Below the pieces are notes generated by a model that searched no databases, was not told the origin of the DNA, and saw only the letters and a program-made list of their open reading frames with translations. The position numbers were made by a program, and so were the translations under genes. A stretch of DNA of 26,999 nt from Plantago elongata (taxonomy: Eukaryota; Streptophyta; Magnoliopsida; Lamiales; Plantaginaceae), in assembly GCA_036897095.1 (NCBI GenBank), contig JAYMSP010002004.1:1-26999 (forward strand). The letters run 5' to 3'. Shown piece after piece: positions 9,001 to 19,400 of this stretch (its first letter is position 1; every line of letters starts with the position of its first letter).

Positions 9001-12000
9001 TTACCTAGCCAAAACAAGATGATCATCATCTCTTACAATATCGAAATCTTGTACAAGTGCTCCTTCTTTAGTGAGAATTTTAGAAGCAAGGAACCCAAAC
9101 TTTTGATGCCCCAATTCTAACAACTCTTGAAGAGATCCAGGCAGAAGGATTAATTTTCCAGCTACATCACCTACTTCGGGACAACTGATGGTCACTCTAG
9201 CCCCGTTATGTGACACTGGAACTTGATAAACAACTCTTTCTCCTGCTCAACATTCAATATATGCAAGTTTTTTACTCATATCTCAATCTTTCAAATATTT
9301 TTCTCAATAAATAAAAAACAACAAATCCAGAAAATGAAATTATTATTAGAGCATTTCAAAGTTACTAACTATAAATTCCTTCCTCACCCATTAATAACAA
9401 CCATATTATACTATTGGTAATTTTGTTAATTAATGGGTGCACTTTTTATTTGGATACTAAATGGAAGACTTCTTATTGCATTTTGTAGCAATTATATATA
9501 CCCTCCATTCTCCACTTGTTTGACCACCATAAATATATCATCTCTGCTCCTCCTTTGTCTCTTTCTGCATTATATACATTCGAGAGTTTCTTCACCACTG
9601 AAATTTGACAGAGTTCTATTGTAAAGTTTCCTATAGTTGTTGGGCGTTATACTTTGGGAGCTGATTGTTCGGAAGTTACTAAGGTGGGAAAATTCAGCTT
9701 AAGAGGAAGTTGTCACACTATTGTCTCATCCAAAATTCAATCCTAATGGAGCTTTAATTTTAATCGAACCAACAAAATTTACATATGACTGTCACTAAAT
9801 AAATTATCTAAAGATCATGTCCAGTAACACTTAGCACTAGCATTTGTGAGTTTTGAGTCAAAATGCGTGATAATTGAAACTTGTATTCTCAAAGAAAGTG
9901 TTTATTGAGAAGAAAAAAATGAGGGTAAATTCTATTTAATGAAACCATGGAGGATTTTATCTAAAGCAATAAAAGTGTCAGATTCGAACCTTTATTTTGT
10001 AGGTGGCCACTTGTGATGATCCCTGCAAGTGAATTGTGGAAACGGCTCACTTTATGTCGTGACTGGTTTTTAGGCAAGCCAGCTTCTTCTGAGTCACCTG
10101 CATAAGTGATAGAATGTATAGATGGTTCACTGGAGTACTTCTTCAGGTACGTTGGCGCGTCCTGCATTTGAGTTGTTAAGTTATTGTTGAGACTTTGATG
10201 TGTGTGTTGAGTATCAAACAATGTTTTGATATCTTTATGGCCTTGATAATCAGCTAAGGCACGAGGTGTCCAACCGTGAACATCTGGTTTGTCTATATCA
10301 GCCCCTTGTTCCAACAAAAACTTGACTATCTCAATGTTTTCTTCGGATATAGCTGCATGAAGAGCTGTGGTTCCTGAACCATTGAGCAATGTTACATTCC
10401 CCCCGTATGTTATGATTTTCTTTAGTAGGTTTACATTGTTTTGTGCAGCTGCATAGCATGCGAATTGGCCAACGTCTCCAGATACTAATGTTGCCCCATT
10501 GTCGACTAGTAGTTTTACTATAGAGTCGTTCTTAGCCACAATTGCTTCCCACAAAGGAATGTTTCCCTCAGAATCTGCACGCGCTCATAAATCAGAATTT
10601 TAACAAGACAAACATACATAAATTATACTCCATTACTTGGCTAGATTGAAGGAAACCTAACCTTTTATGTTGGGATCAGCTCCATTATCCAAGAGTAAAA
10701 GAACGCATTCTAGGGATCCATTTGATGCTGCTATATGCTGGATGGAGGTAGAATGAGATACATAATGTTACCATGAATTCAAAAAGATCTTTGTTCTATA
10801 ATTATATGACTTACCAAAGCCGTGCGTCTATTGGAATCTTGTTCATTAGGATTCAAACCGCGACTCAACAAATTATGTAGCAGCAAGTCATTCCCTTTGG
10901 CCGCTGCAAAACATAAACTAAGAGGCATGTCCATCCTTCCATGAGCCATCAATTCCTCAGTTTCACGCAAAATTATCTGCATTATTGGGTCCTTGTGCTC
11001 TTTCAAATGCTGCACCATACAAAATATTACTAATTATATAAAGATACGAAGCTAGTATGCAGTTGAGAGCAAGTAATCTATATTTCTGAATTTCATTAGG
11101 ATAAATATGAAATTTACTTGAAGAAGATTGTTCATGATTATTGTCCCATCTCCAACATTAGATTGAAGAATGCTCAGGAATGATGTGCGATTCAAGCGTA
11201 TTATCTGGCTTAGTCTTTTTGTACGAGCAGTGAATACTTGTGGTCTGTAGCATAGAACACCTACTTCACCACATACATCCCCGGTCTTCAAATCTCCCAC
11301 AACCTAAAGTAATCACTATTAACATTATTACACCTTTGTGAAGCATGCACCAAATATATTCAGATAAATCCACCACATTATACGTACCCGTTCAATACCA
11401 TTTCTATTCGACATAAGTTCCTGTCGTCAACATCAAATGTAACTATTAGTTATATATTTATTTGATTCCATGAAAATAAATAACATACTTGTAATATTGT
11501 TGGGATGGAAGATTTGTTTACCACAGCACCACTAACTATAATGTAGAAGTCCGTAGGTGCTTCGTTTTGTAAAATTATATCCTCCTTTGGGGGGAAATAC
11601 TCAGGCTTCATCTCCGAAACCTGTTAGATCAGATGTGATTAATTTGAAAGATAGATCATTAGTAGTAGATCAATATGCTTACCACTTGAAAGAGTAGATC
11701 ATTGGAAACCCCATGAAATAGATACACTTTATCGACAAGGGAATAGAAGAGATAGTTTGATATGCTCGAACGGATTGCTTTTGGAAGTGCATCCAGAGTT
11801 TCTAGCTGTTGCAGTCCTTCAGAGTCTGTTCTGAACCTTAGGCTTAGGTGAGCAAGCATCTGCTCTTGCAATCTTGGAGGCAAATGGTTCCTTTTCGCAA
11901 AGCTTGACGCAGCATTAATACTTTCTCTCTGTAAAACCACAAGTCTTCGGTCATGTATAAAATGAATTGCAGGTTTCTTTTTTCCAAGTATTAACATGAT

Positions 12001-13425
12001 ATAATGTCCTAGATGTACTATACTTACGAATTTTCGAGTTCTGAGTGTGACTTCTACAATCAAGTTTGTCATGTTTCCAATGATATATGCATACAACCCC
12101 AGGTTGAATAACATATAGAAAATATCAAATACCATCTCCCCTGTGTTTACAGGATGCAAATCACCATAACCCGTTGTTGAGAGTGTGACTATGGACCAGT
12201 ATATAGATATCACATATCGATCCCATATTTGTTCTTGATGGAAATTCTCCATTGATAATGCAATCCATGTATTTTGTGGATCCCGATACCTATCCGCAAG
12301 AAGGTAAAAGATGCAACCAGCAAAATGAATCGAGAAAAGAGTAACCTACGCAACAACATCAACCTTGTGTTAAACAACTTTGAGTTGAATATTTAAGAAA
12401 TTAAGAGATGCATGTATACTTACACATGTAAGCTTTACAAGTCGAACTCCAAAGTAATTATACTTTCTGTCCTTCTCCAATCTGCTCTAGCATTAACAAC
12501 TTGTCAATACTTCACAAGGCAACATGGATTCATGATAAAACACTAAGTATGTTCAACAAAGACAAAGCTAGAATAATGATTTCAAGTACCTCTGAAATAG
12601 TGAACTGACTCTTCTGAGACGCCAAAGTCGAAGCAAGCTGAAATAGCCATATGGTTCAATACTAGAGGGTAAAATCTCCCTTACAAGTTCTGCAGGAATT
12701 GTGGCGATTACATCAAATGCCAACCAGGTTTTTGCATAATGTAGAGCAATGAGCTTTGGCTTGTCAACGAGAAGATATGTTGATTTTTCAAGATAAGCAA
12801 CAAAAAATGTGAGGACAATGTCAATGGCAAAAAATCCATTGACAACATTGTCTGTTATGGCTAAATGTCCTTGCGGTTTTTTAATGAAACCAAACTCGAA
12901 AGGTGACACCCATGCTGTGTAGAACACCAATACTATCAAGAATGATTCCCATGCTCTGCAGAGTTAAATCAACACAAACTATTTTATTCTACAGAGAAAA
13001 TATTGGCATTCAATGACTAACAACTGATCAACATATTCAATATGGTCAGCAACCGAACCTTTAAGCTATCAAGTCTGGACCGAACAAGATTATATGGTTG
13101 TGTTCTTGTCCATTTCAGGTCAGGATTGGATTTTGAAAACCCCTACTTTGATTTGTTGGAGACACGTTTGCATGCAAGTAATGATAGAAACAAATATGTA
13201 GGTAGGTAGGTACCTGTAATTTGGATGAAAAGGGGAGATGATGAAAGAACGAAGCTTGACCCTGCGAGTACTTTGGGCACCAAGAGATGGAAGAATTGCA
13301 CCATTGATATTCATGTGATCAGCCACAGAGCTTTTCTCATCAGCTCTTGACAATCTCGCCATTTCTTCCATTGATCTTGAAATGCTATCATTCTTGAATC
13401 TATCATTCTTGAATCTTTTCACCAT
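9001..13425 (-). CDS. AKT1: AKT1-type inward-rectifying Shaker K+ channel, complete, 12 exons
   Basis: Exons in coding order: 13425-13214, 12955-12590, 12481-12424, 12345-12028, 11928-11683, 11620-11489, 11420-11388, 11303-11118, 11009-10815, 10737-10662, 10574-9990, 9242-9001. They join in frame to 882 codons plus TAA, and all introns are GT-AG. The product is a plasma-membrane voltage-gated K+ channel; AKT1 relatives take up K+ in roots and SPIK/AKT6 in pollen. Order of domains: N-terminal [16 protein letters not shown]1 (about 75-94), S2 (100-123), S3 (137-158), the Arg-rich S4 [14 protein letters not shown] (about 178-191), S5, pore with TTGYGD (269-274), S6, C-linker [14 protein letters not shown], cyclic-nucleotide-binding fold (about 400-510), ankyrin repeats (about 530-760), and the KHA tail (812-882). 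Length fits the AKT1 subfamily (Arabidopsis AKT1 is about 857). Oddities are Thr where AKT1 usually has Val in the filter, Tyr297 where GLTAY is usual in S6, a 33-base exon 7, and a 15-base tandem duplication in exon 1. The AKT1 versus AKT5/AKT6 choice needs a tree. Confidence 0.95.
13386..13415 (-). repeat. Perfect 15-bp tandem duplication in K+ channel exon 1
   Basis: Two identical 15-base copies (13386-13400 and 13401-13415) lie just after the start codon. They encode FKND-type residues twice, so the protein begins [14 protein letters not shown]. The duplication keeps frame and affects only the cytosolic N-terminus ahead of the conserved [12 protein letters not shown] segment. Confidence 0.85.
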
Positions 13426-13546
13426 CTTCAGATCCTACCTAGCTAGTTAAAAATACATTGTAGAAATAAATCAAGTAATTTGTTTTCTTGTTTTTGAGGT
13501 GAGAGCCTAATTTAGTATGCCCTTCTATTTTGTGAAAACAAAACGA

Positions 13547-13554
13547 TATATATA
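13547..13554 (-). promoter_or_regulatory. Probable TATA box of the K+ channel gene
   Basis: TATATATA lies about 122 bases upstream of the channel ATG on the minus strand. A TTGACCAAT sequence (13576-13584, plus strand) a little further upstream contains both a W-box core (TTGACC) and an inverted CCAAT box. Position fits a plant core promoter; use is inferred. Confidence 0.45.
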
Positions 13555-13611
13555 GTACGTGAGCCTCATCTTGTGTTGACCAATAGGGAGAATTTGAGGC
13601 CGATTGAAAAG

Positions 13612-13703
13612 CAATTTGAATTGGTAAAAATCAATTTAAATTACATATTTTGTGTATAAAAATGACAATTTAAATTGGAATTGAATTTTTCCAATTCAAA
13701 TTG
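13612..13703. repeat. AT-rich inverted repeat upstream of the K+ channel
   Basis: The arms CAATTTGAATTGG (13612-13624) and CCAATTCAAATTG (13691-13703) are perfect inverted copies of 13 bases. A 12-base palindrome CAATTTAAATTG (13666-13677) and a related CAATTTAAATT (13632-13642) lie between them. The block could fold into a hairpin and may be a small MITE remnant. It sits 190-280 bases upstream of the channel ATG. Confidence 0.55.
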
Positions 13704-13829
13704 ATTCTCAAATAGACACTTAATATAAAATTTTAGGAATACTGGATCACATGTGTCAATTAAACCATTTATTCTTTATTCTTCGTTAATGCACATTAGT
13801 CAGTTTTATCCTTTTAGGGTTAAGAGAAG

Positions 13830-15480
13830 GCTACTTTAGACACGATCTTCTGGTTGAAGGTCAGAAATGTGAAAGTTTTCATATGAGTCCTTGTGCGAAA
13901 AATGGTTGTTAGCATATTCCTGGAAGAATGAACTACGCATAAAACAATATCGTAAATCCCTAGAGGCATTCCAACTAAAAATCTTCCTTAACCATTCACA
14001 AAAAAAATTTTGGCCCATGACCGGGAAGGGAGGTACTATGCCCACACAAGCTCTATGAAAGAATTAAATAGCAAATCTTTCTCTTTTCCAATGCACCCAT
14101 CATTTCAACTTTCATGAAGTTTATACTATTCGCTACAACTGGTAAAAATCATGTGTTTATTAAAAGCTTGCAGTAAGAAGGGGTTTCATCCAAGTTCAAA
14201 AATATATTATTCCAAAGCTTTTCTATAGCATCATCAACAAAGGCCGGTGAATGAAATTTTACCTTGGCCCCTATCTCGTGACACAAGTAATTTGACTACA
14301 ATATAACCGAAACCGCTCCCTTTGCAAGTCGACACACACAGAACTTTACTTTCCCTAGCAATTTTGACTTCCATAAAAAGTCCCAACCATCACCCACACT
14401 CGATGAAGATCTAGCCCCATTACGAGCTTCATGTTATTGCTTCGCAAGGCTCCGAGCCTTGTAGTAACCATACTTCACCGTATATAATCCAGAAGTTGTA
14501 CCATTCCACACTCTCCAATCTAATCATGGGTGGTTAGCCAAGGGAATCCCCAAAATCAACCTAGTGTCTTCCTCAACAAACAACTCATGTATTCTAGGTT
14601 CGATCATCCATAATGAGATAAGCTACACAAAGATCATCAAGGGCCTCACCATCCAGCCGAAGACACTTAAAGAACGCTTCCGTTGGCAGCCAATCATCAT
14701 ACCATACTCGAATATTCTCCCCCATACCCACCCGCCATCTCACTCCTGATTTTACAACCGGAACCGATGAAACTATACTCCTCCAAGCATATGAACAATT
14801 CATCGACGCACCAGCTTCCAGTACATAACAATGGGGGATAATATTTTGACTTCAGTATTCGAGCAAGTAGAGTATTGGGTTGCATAAGGAGTTGCCAAAC
14901 CTGTCTTGCTAACAATGTCGTATGAAATGAGTTCAAGCCTCTAAAACCCATTCCACCATCACGCTTGCTCTCCTTCAATGCTTCGCAATTGATCCAGTGA
15001 ATCTTGTCAACCCCCTTGCTACCCCACCAGAACTTAGGAAAAAGAGATTCCAGCTCTTCTAAAAATGTTTTCTGAAGCTTAAAGTAAGTCATCGCATACG
15101 TCGGAATTGCCTGTAAAACATACTTTATGAGAACCTCTTTCCCAACACTAGATAGGTTCTTTGAGTCAAAACCTTGAATACGCTTCCAAATAGTTTTCCG
15201 AATCGAGGGAAAGGCCTCTTTCCTAGATTGCCCCACCACCAAGGGTAGGCCAAGGTGTATATCATGACTGGTTATCTCCTCCACCTGTAAAATATCCAGA
15301 ATCCGAAGTTGTACCTGCTCCCTAACTCCGCTACTGAATACCACGGTTGATTTCTGAAAGTTAATTACCTGGCTTGATGCCTTACTTTTACTGATGAAGT
15401 ACCTCTTTGATACGCCAAGTTGCACTTTTCGTAGCCTTACAACAAATGTAGATATCATCCGCAAAACCAGAGGTGGGATA
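13830..15480 (-). mobile_element. Decayed LINE (reverse transcriptase C-terminal part and downstream domains)
   Basis: The minus strand starts at about 15480 with the reverse transcriptase catalytic motif SGFADDI. It continues in one long frame (15464-14697) with the usual plant LINE order: HLGLPLVVGQSRKEAF, IWKRIQGFDSKNLS, GKEVLIKYVLQAIPTYAM, KFWWGSKGVDKIHWINCEAL, RDGGMGFRGLNSF, LLARQVWQLL. A frameshift near 14810 moves the next block (SYAWRSIVSS, VRWRVGMGENIRVW) to another frame, and after 14594 stops and shifts break the zinc-binding (zf-RVT) region, with GLYTVKYGYYKARSL still readable near 14480. The endonuclease and most of the RT are missing, consistent with a 5'-truncated insertion. 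It is dead by its frameshifts. It forms the distal boundary of the K+ channel upstream region. Confidence 0.9.
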
Positions 15481-15877
15481 CAAGAGGTGATCTACTCTAT
15501 ATAACTATATAACTCATTCAATAAAATTATTGTAAAATAAACCTCAAAAAATTTAAATTGTCATAAGCAAACAAAAGAATTGTTAAAATTTCACCCCACC
15601 TTCCGCCACAACCAACTACGATCCACCAACCATTCTTTCACCACAACAAAGCTAATTCATTTCTTCACCACGAATCCAAATTTTTTTGCATCTCCAATCA
15701 AGATTACATATGTTTAACTGTGTGACAATTCCTACTGCTATAAATGTTGGTAACCTTATTGTTGTATGGTACACAGAAATATAATTGAAATAAAAAGAAA
15801 CAAAAAGAAACGCTTGGGCTGTATACCTCGCTCTCAGTAGTACTATTCTCTCCGAGTCATTTTGAAATACTGAATTA
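15481..15877. other. Intergenic stretch, nothing recognised
   Basis: AT-rich DNA between the truncated LINE and the Stowaway element; no coding frame or repeat signature was seen. Confidence 0.4.
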
Positions 15878-16120
15878 CTCCCTCCGTTTCAGTTTGAATG
15901 TTCCATACGACCGGATAAAATTTTTAACACAACTAATTAACTAATGTGAGTTTATTGAAAGTGAAATAGTGAAGATCAAGGTTGTGGTCCCGAATATAGG
16001 GTTCAATGCAACCAATTGGACTATCTTTTATTATAATATTGAATCAAATATGAAAACGAGACTACGAATTTGGGACAACTCAAAACGGAATACGTGACAT
16101 TTAAACTGGGACGGAGGAAG
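15878..16120. mobile_element. Stowaway-type MITE (Tc1/mariner)
   Basis: The left end CTCCCTCCGTTTCAGTTT and the complement of the right end, CTTCCTCCGTCCCAGTTT, are near-identical terminal inverted repeats. They match the CTCCCTCCGT consensus of plant Stowaway elements. TA dinucleotides flank both ends (15876-15877 and 16121-16122), the expected target-site duplication. The 243-bp length and lack of coding capacity fit a MITE. It lies just beyond the 3' end of the DNMT2 gene. Confidence 0.92.
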
Positions 16121-16122
16121 TA

Positions 16123-16455
16123 TAAATTACATGAAAGATAAAACTGGTGTTCAAGTTGGAAGGCATCCAAATTCGATTTGTTCAAAAGTGAAGTTTTAGC
16201 AAAGAACAAAGGCCATGTGATGCAAGAAAGAATTACAACCTGCAGTTGGTTATTATCTGGTCCTGAACATTGTACTCGTTGAGTATATACTAAAAGAAGA
16301 AGATAACTGACCAGACATGAGTATTTGGAATAATCCCACAACTATGACAAATTACTGACAACAAAATCTCGATAACTTCCATGCCACCAACTGCCAATTG
16401 ATGTTACAGTGACTTACATATGTTAAGCTAAGCATACATGATATCAAAAATAAAA
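16123..16455. other. DNMT2 3' flank
   Basis: Sequence downstream of the DNMT2 stop codon on the minus strand, presumably including its 3' untranslated region. A 106-codon minus-strand frame overlaps it and the MITE; it has no family resemblance. Confidence 0.4.
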
Positions 16456-19400
16456 TCACGATTCATCATGGCTAAATAGATATTTAAGCAGTGGCGCGAC
16501 TACTCCCACGCTTAAGCTATTTCCCAGCAAAGCATAGCTGCAAAACAGAGTCAGATATAGCTCAAATTTCAGTCAACTTACCGAATTTGGAAATATATGG
16601 AAAAAAATTGCCAGGTAGAAAAATGCCACAGTTCACCAATGTTGCCATGAATAGCCAAGCAATTATTTTCTCATTTTTCACAGTAAATATGTAACAAGTT
16701 GAATGATGAACCTCCTAATTGTTTGTCGCGGTTATTACAAAGTCAGTCTAGAGGGTTGAATAGACTCCGAATAAATCCCTCGAACTGAGCCCCAGGGTAA
16801 TGAGCTTAAAATGAAAACATCAAGTGTGCTGAACACACAATATGTTTCAACATCTATTCAGAAAAATGAAGTAGGAAATGTTGATAGTCAGAAGTTGCTA
16901 GAGGTGCTCAGACAATGTATACTCGCTGAATTTCAAAATATAAAAAGGCTTGGATAGACAGACTGCAAAAATTAGCACTCAAAATTTGTGAAACAAAATA
17001 ATTAAGGCTGAAAGCTTGCAACAGTTTTTGAAGAGTTTTGCAAGCTGGATTATAATCGATAGTCAAAGTTGTCCAGTTTCTGGAAGCTTTGGTGAGATCA
17101 ATGTAATCTATCCATTGAAGGTTTGTCTCTCATGCATATCTTCTAAACAAAAGGATTGTATAGCTGTCTCTCTATCATACATTTTTTATCAATAAAAATG
17201 TATAGCTGATACTAAGAAATTAGAATCTGCTGTAGATAAGCAAATGAAAACCGAGCTGATATTAAGAAAATAGAATCCACTGTAAGTGGAAATGTGGAAT
17301 AAGATATCACCTCCCAGGATTTCTATGCTTTCTTGGCTCATTTTTATAACAGAATGCCTGTGAAGAGTACACATTAAATGGGAGTTGGTGTGCACTCTCT
17401 GTGCTGGATGAATGAAATAGTGTGTAGAGTATTAATTAGTTTGGCACTTGCCCTTTTGTTCAACAAATTTTTCTGAAATTCATGAGTTTAGTTGAGCCTA
17501 TCACTATGTTCTCTAACTCTGCTCACAGTAATTCTAGTCTGTTTTCTAATAGGATTGAATTATTTTGTGCTTTTATGACATGGATTTGGATTCTAGGAAG
17601 TACGAGGACGTCGGAATGCTCTGATTCCCCGCCGGAATACATATCAGGGACAGGGATACAGCGGATACGAGTTTTTTTTCTTCCAAAACCATTAATATTG
17701 GCTCGAACAAGTAGGCCTTTTAATTTAGGGTCAGATAACCCGAATCAAGAGGAAAAAAATGCTGAATCATACCTGGACTTGCCTAATTGAGACAGAATCA
17801 AACAATTAATTCTGACGATTTGCAGCCGCTCAACCCATCAATCTCAGCCGCCCCTAACCGTTTCCGACGGACACTATAACATCGATCTCCCTCTTCTTCT
17901 CTGTCTTTTTATTATCTATTACCTCTAGATTTATGTTGGATTAGCAATAAATTCCCTTTTAATTAATGTTTTGACGTTTCGAATTTTTAGTATATCTAGT
18001 ACAAATATATAAAAAAATATTAAATGTACAAAATCATATAAAAAAAACTAAACGTACCCTAAATGTCCATGTATCCTATTTTTTGGATTTTGGCATCCCT
18101 GCTTATCCATATTTGTATCCATCCATGTGCTTCCTAGTTTGGATGGCTAGGAATCAAATGGTGTTTCAACGCAAGCCCATGTCAGTTGATGATATTTGTT
18201 GTCTCATTTTCCAAGTTCTTCCTCTGACTACGTTTTAGGGTAAAGAAAAGAAACTCAATAGATCTCTACTAGTACAGCTGAACTCTTAGGGGTGTCACAC
18301 TATTCAGGTCTAATCTACTTTAACATTTTTTGTTTTTGGATATTACGGATACTGACAATGGATGTTAGATTGGAAGCATTACACTCACTAATATGTTAGG
18401 GAATTGGAGCTCAACTGGAGGCAAACCTGACTGTGCATCACAAGTTCTTCTCCTGGACACAAATGTGGAATGTAATCATATGGTTTAGGGCTGTTTGATT
18501 GATATCGAACGTTGATGTATAGATTCTTTTGGAATCACAAGTTTACTTGGGTGTTCCTTGCAATTGAGTAGTTTGGGTTTGTTTCGATTTGGTTACTCTG
18601 GCCTTTCATGTTGCATCTTTTTTTTTTTTTTTTTTTTAATATGGTCTTGATATTTGTAACCATTGGGTATACCCCTCTCACATTATATACTGTTGTTCAG
18701 CTTCAATAGATTTTAAATTTGAACAAAAAAGAACTCTAATTAGTTAATACATTCGGGCATATTTCACCTCCTGAATCTGAAGGAAGTCTTGAACCTCAAA
18801 AGTCCATAGACGCAGGCTCCATTTCTACACCCTGATAGAGTTCTGCAAGACAAACAAGTCTTGATTGGGCCTTGTTGACTGGGATTAATATTGGTCTCAA
18901 GTCTCAAATTATCTTCTAAGCCTTTGGCAGCTGCAATCCTTTAGGCTTCATGCTGGTGGATTTCCTGTTGCAAAACTTTATTCTTCTACATTATATTGCG
19001 ACTTGTTTTGTGTAGAATTTGATGGAAGGCATATTGCAACTCCATACCGTCTTGTTTTGAGAAGAGACGTGGTAGGTTGTAGTTTGGTTTTGGAGTCCAG
19101 CATAATATCCTACTCTTATCTTCTCCTTGACCTAAAATAAATGAATAAGAAGAGACTAATTCTAATATAGCCTGGCTTTTCTTAGTCCAACTTCAAACTT
19201 GTCAAATTGGTTCCTCAGTTTGACTTAAAGTTTCAAAAGTACATTCAACCCCTCTAAATTTCTACTTACGGCTTACACCCAGAAACTTTTCACCTCCACA
19301 AGCTGTTGGGTCAATAACTTCACTAGTTTCTAGAAATTATCAAATTTTTGATTCCTATGTGGTTAAGTTAACCAACATTCAGAGGAATAAAAGTGGGACT

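Noticed and set aside
17482-17790. 102-codon plus-strand ORF as a gene
   Set aside because: It crosses from LINE sequence into the hAT-type element at 17593, so it is a chance chimera of two mobile elements.
18618-18637. A 20-base T tract read as the poly(A) of a minus-strand retrocopy
   Set aside because: No processed gene copy could be recognised on the minus strand next to it, and the tract fits better inside the 3' region of the plus-strand LINE.
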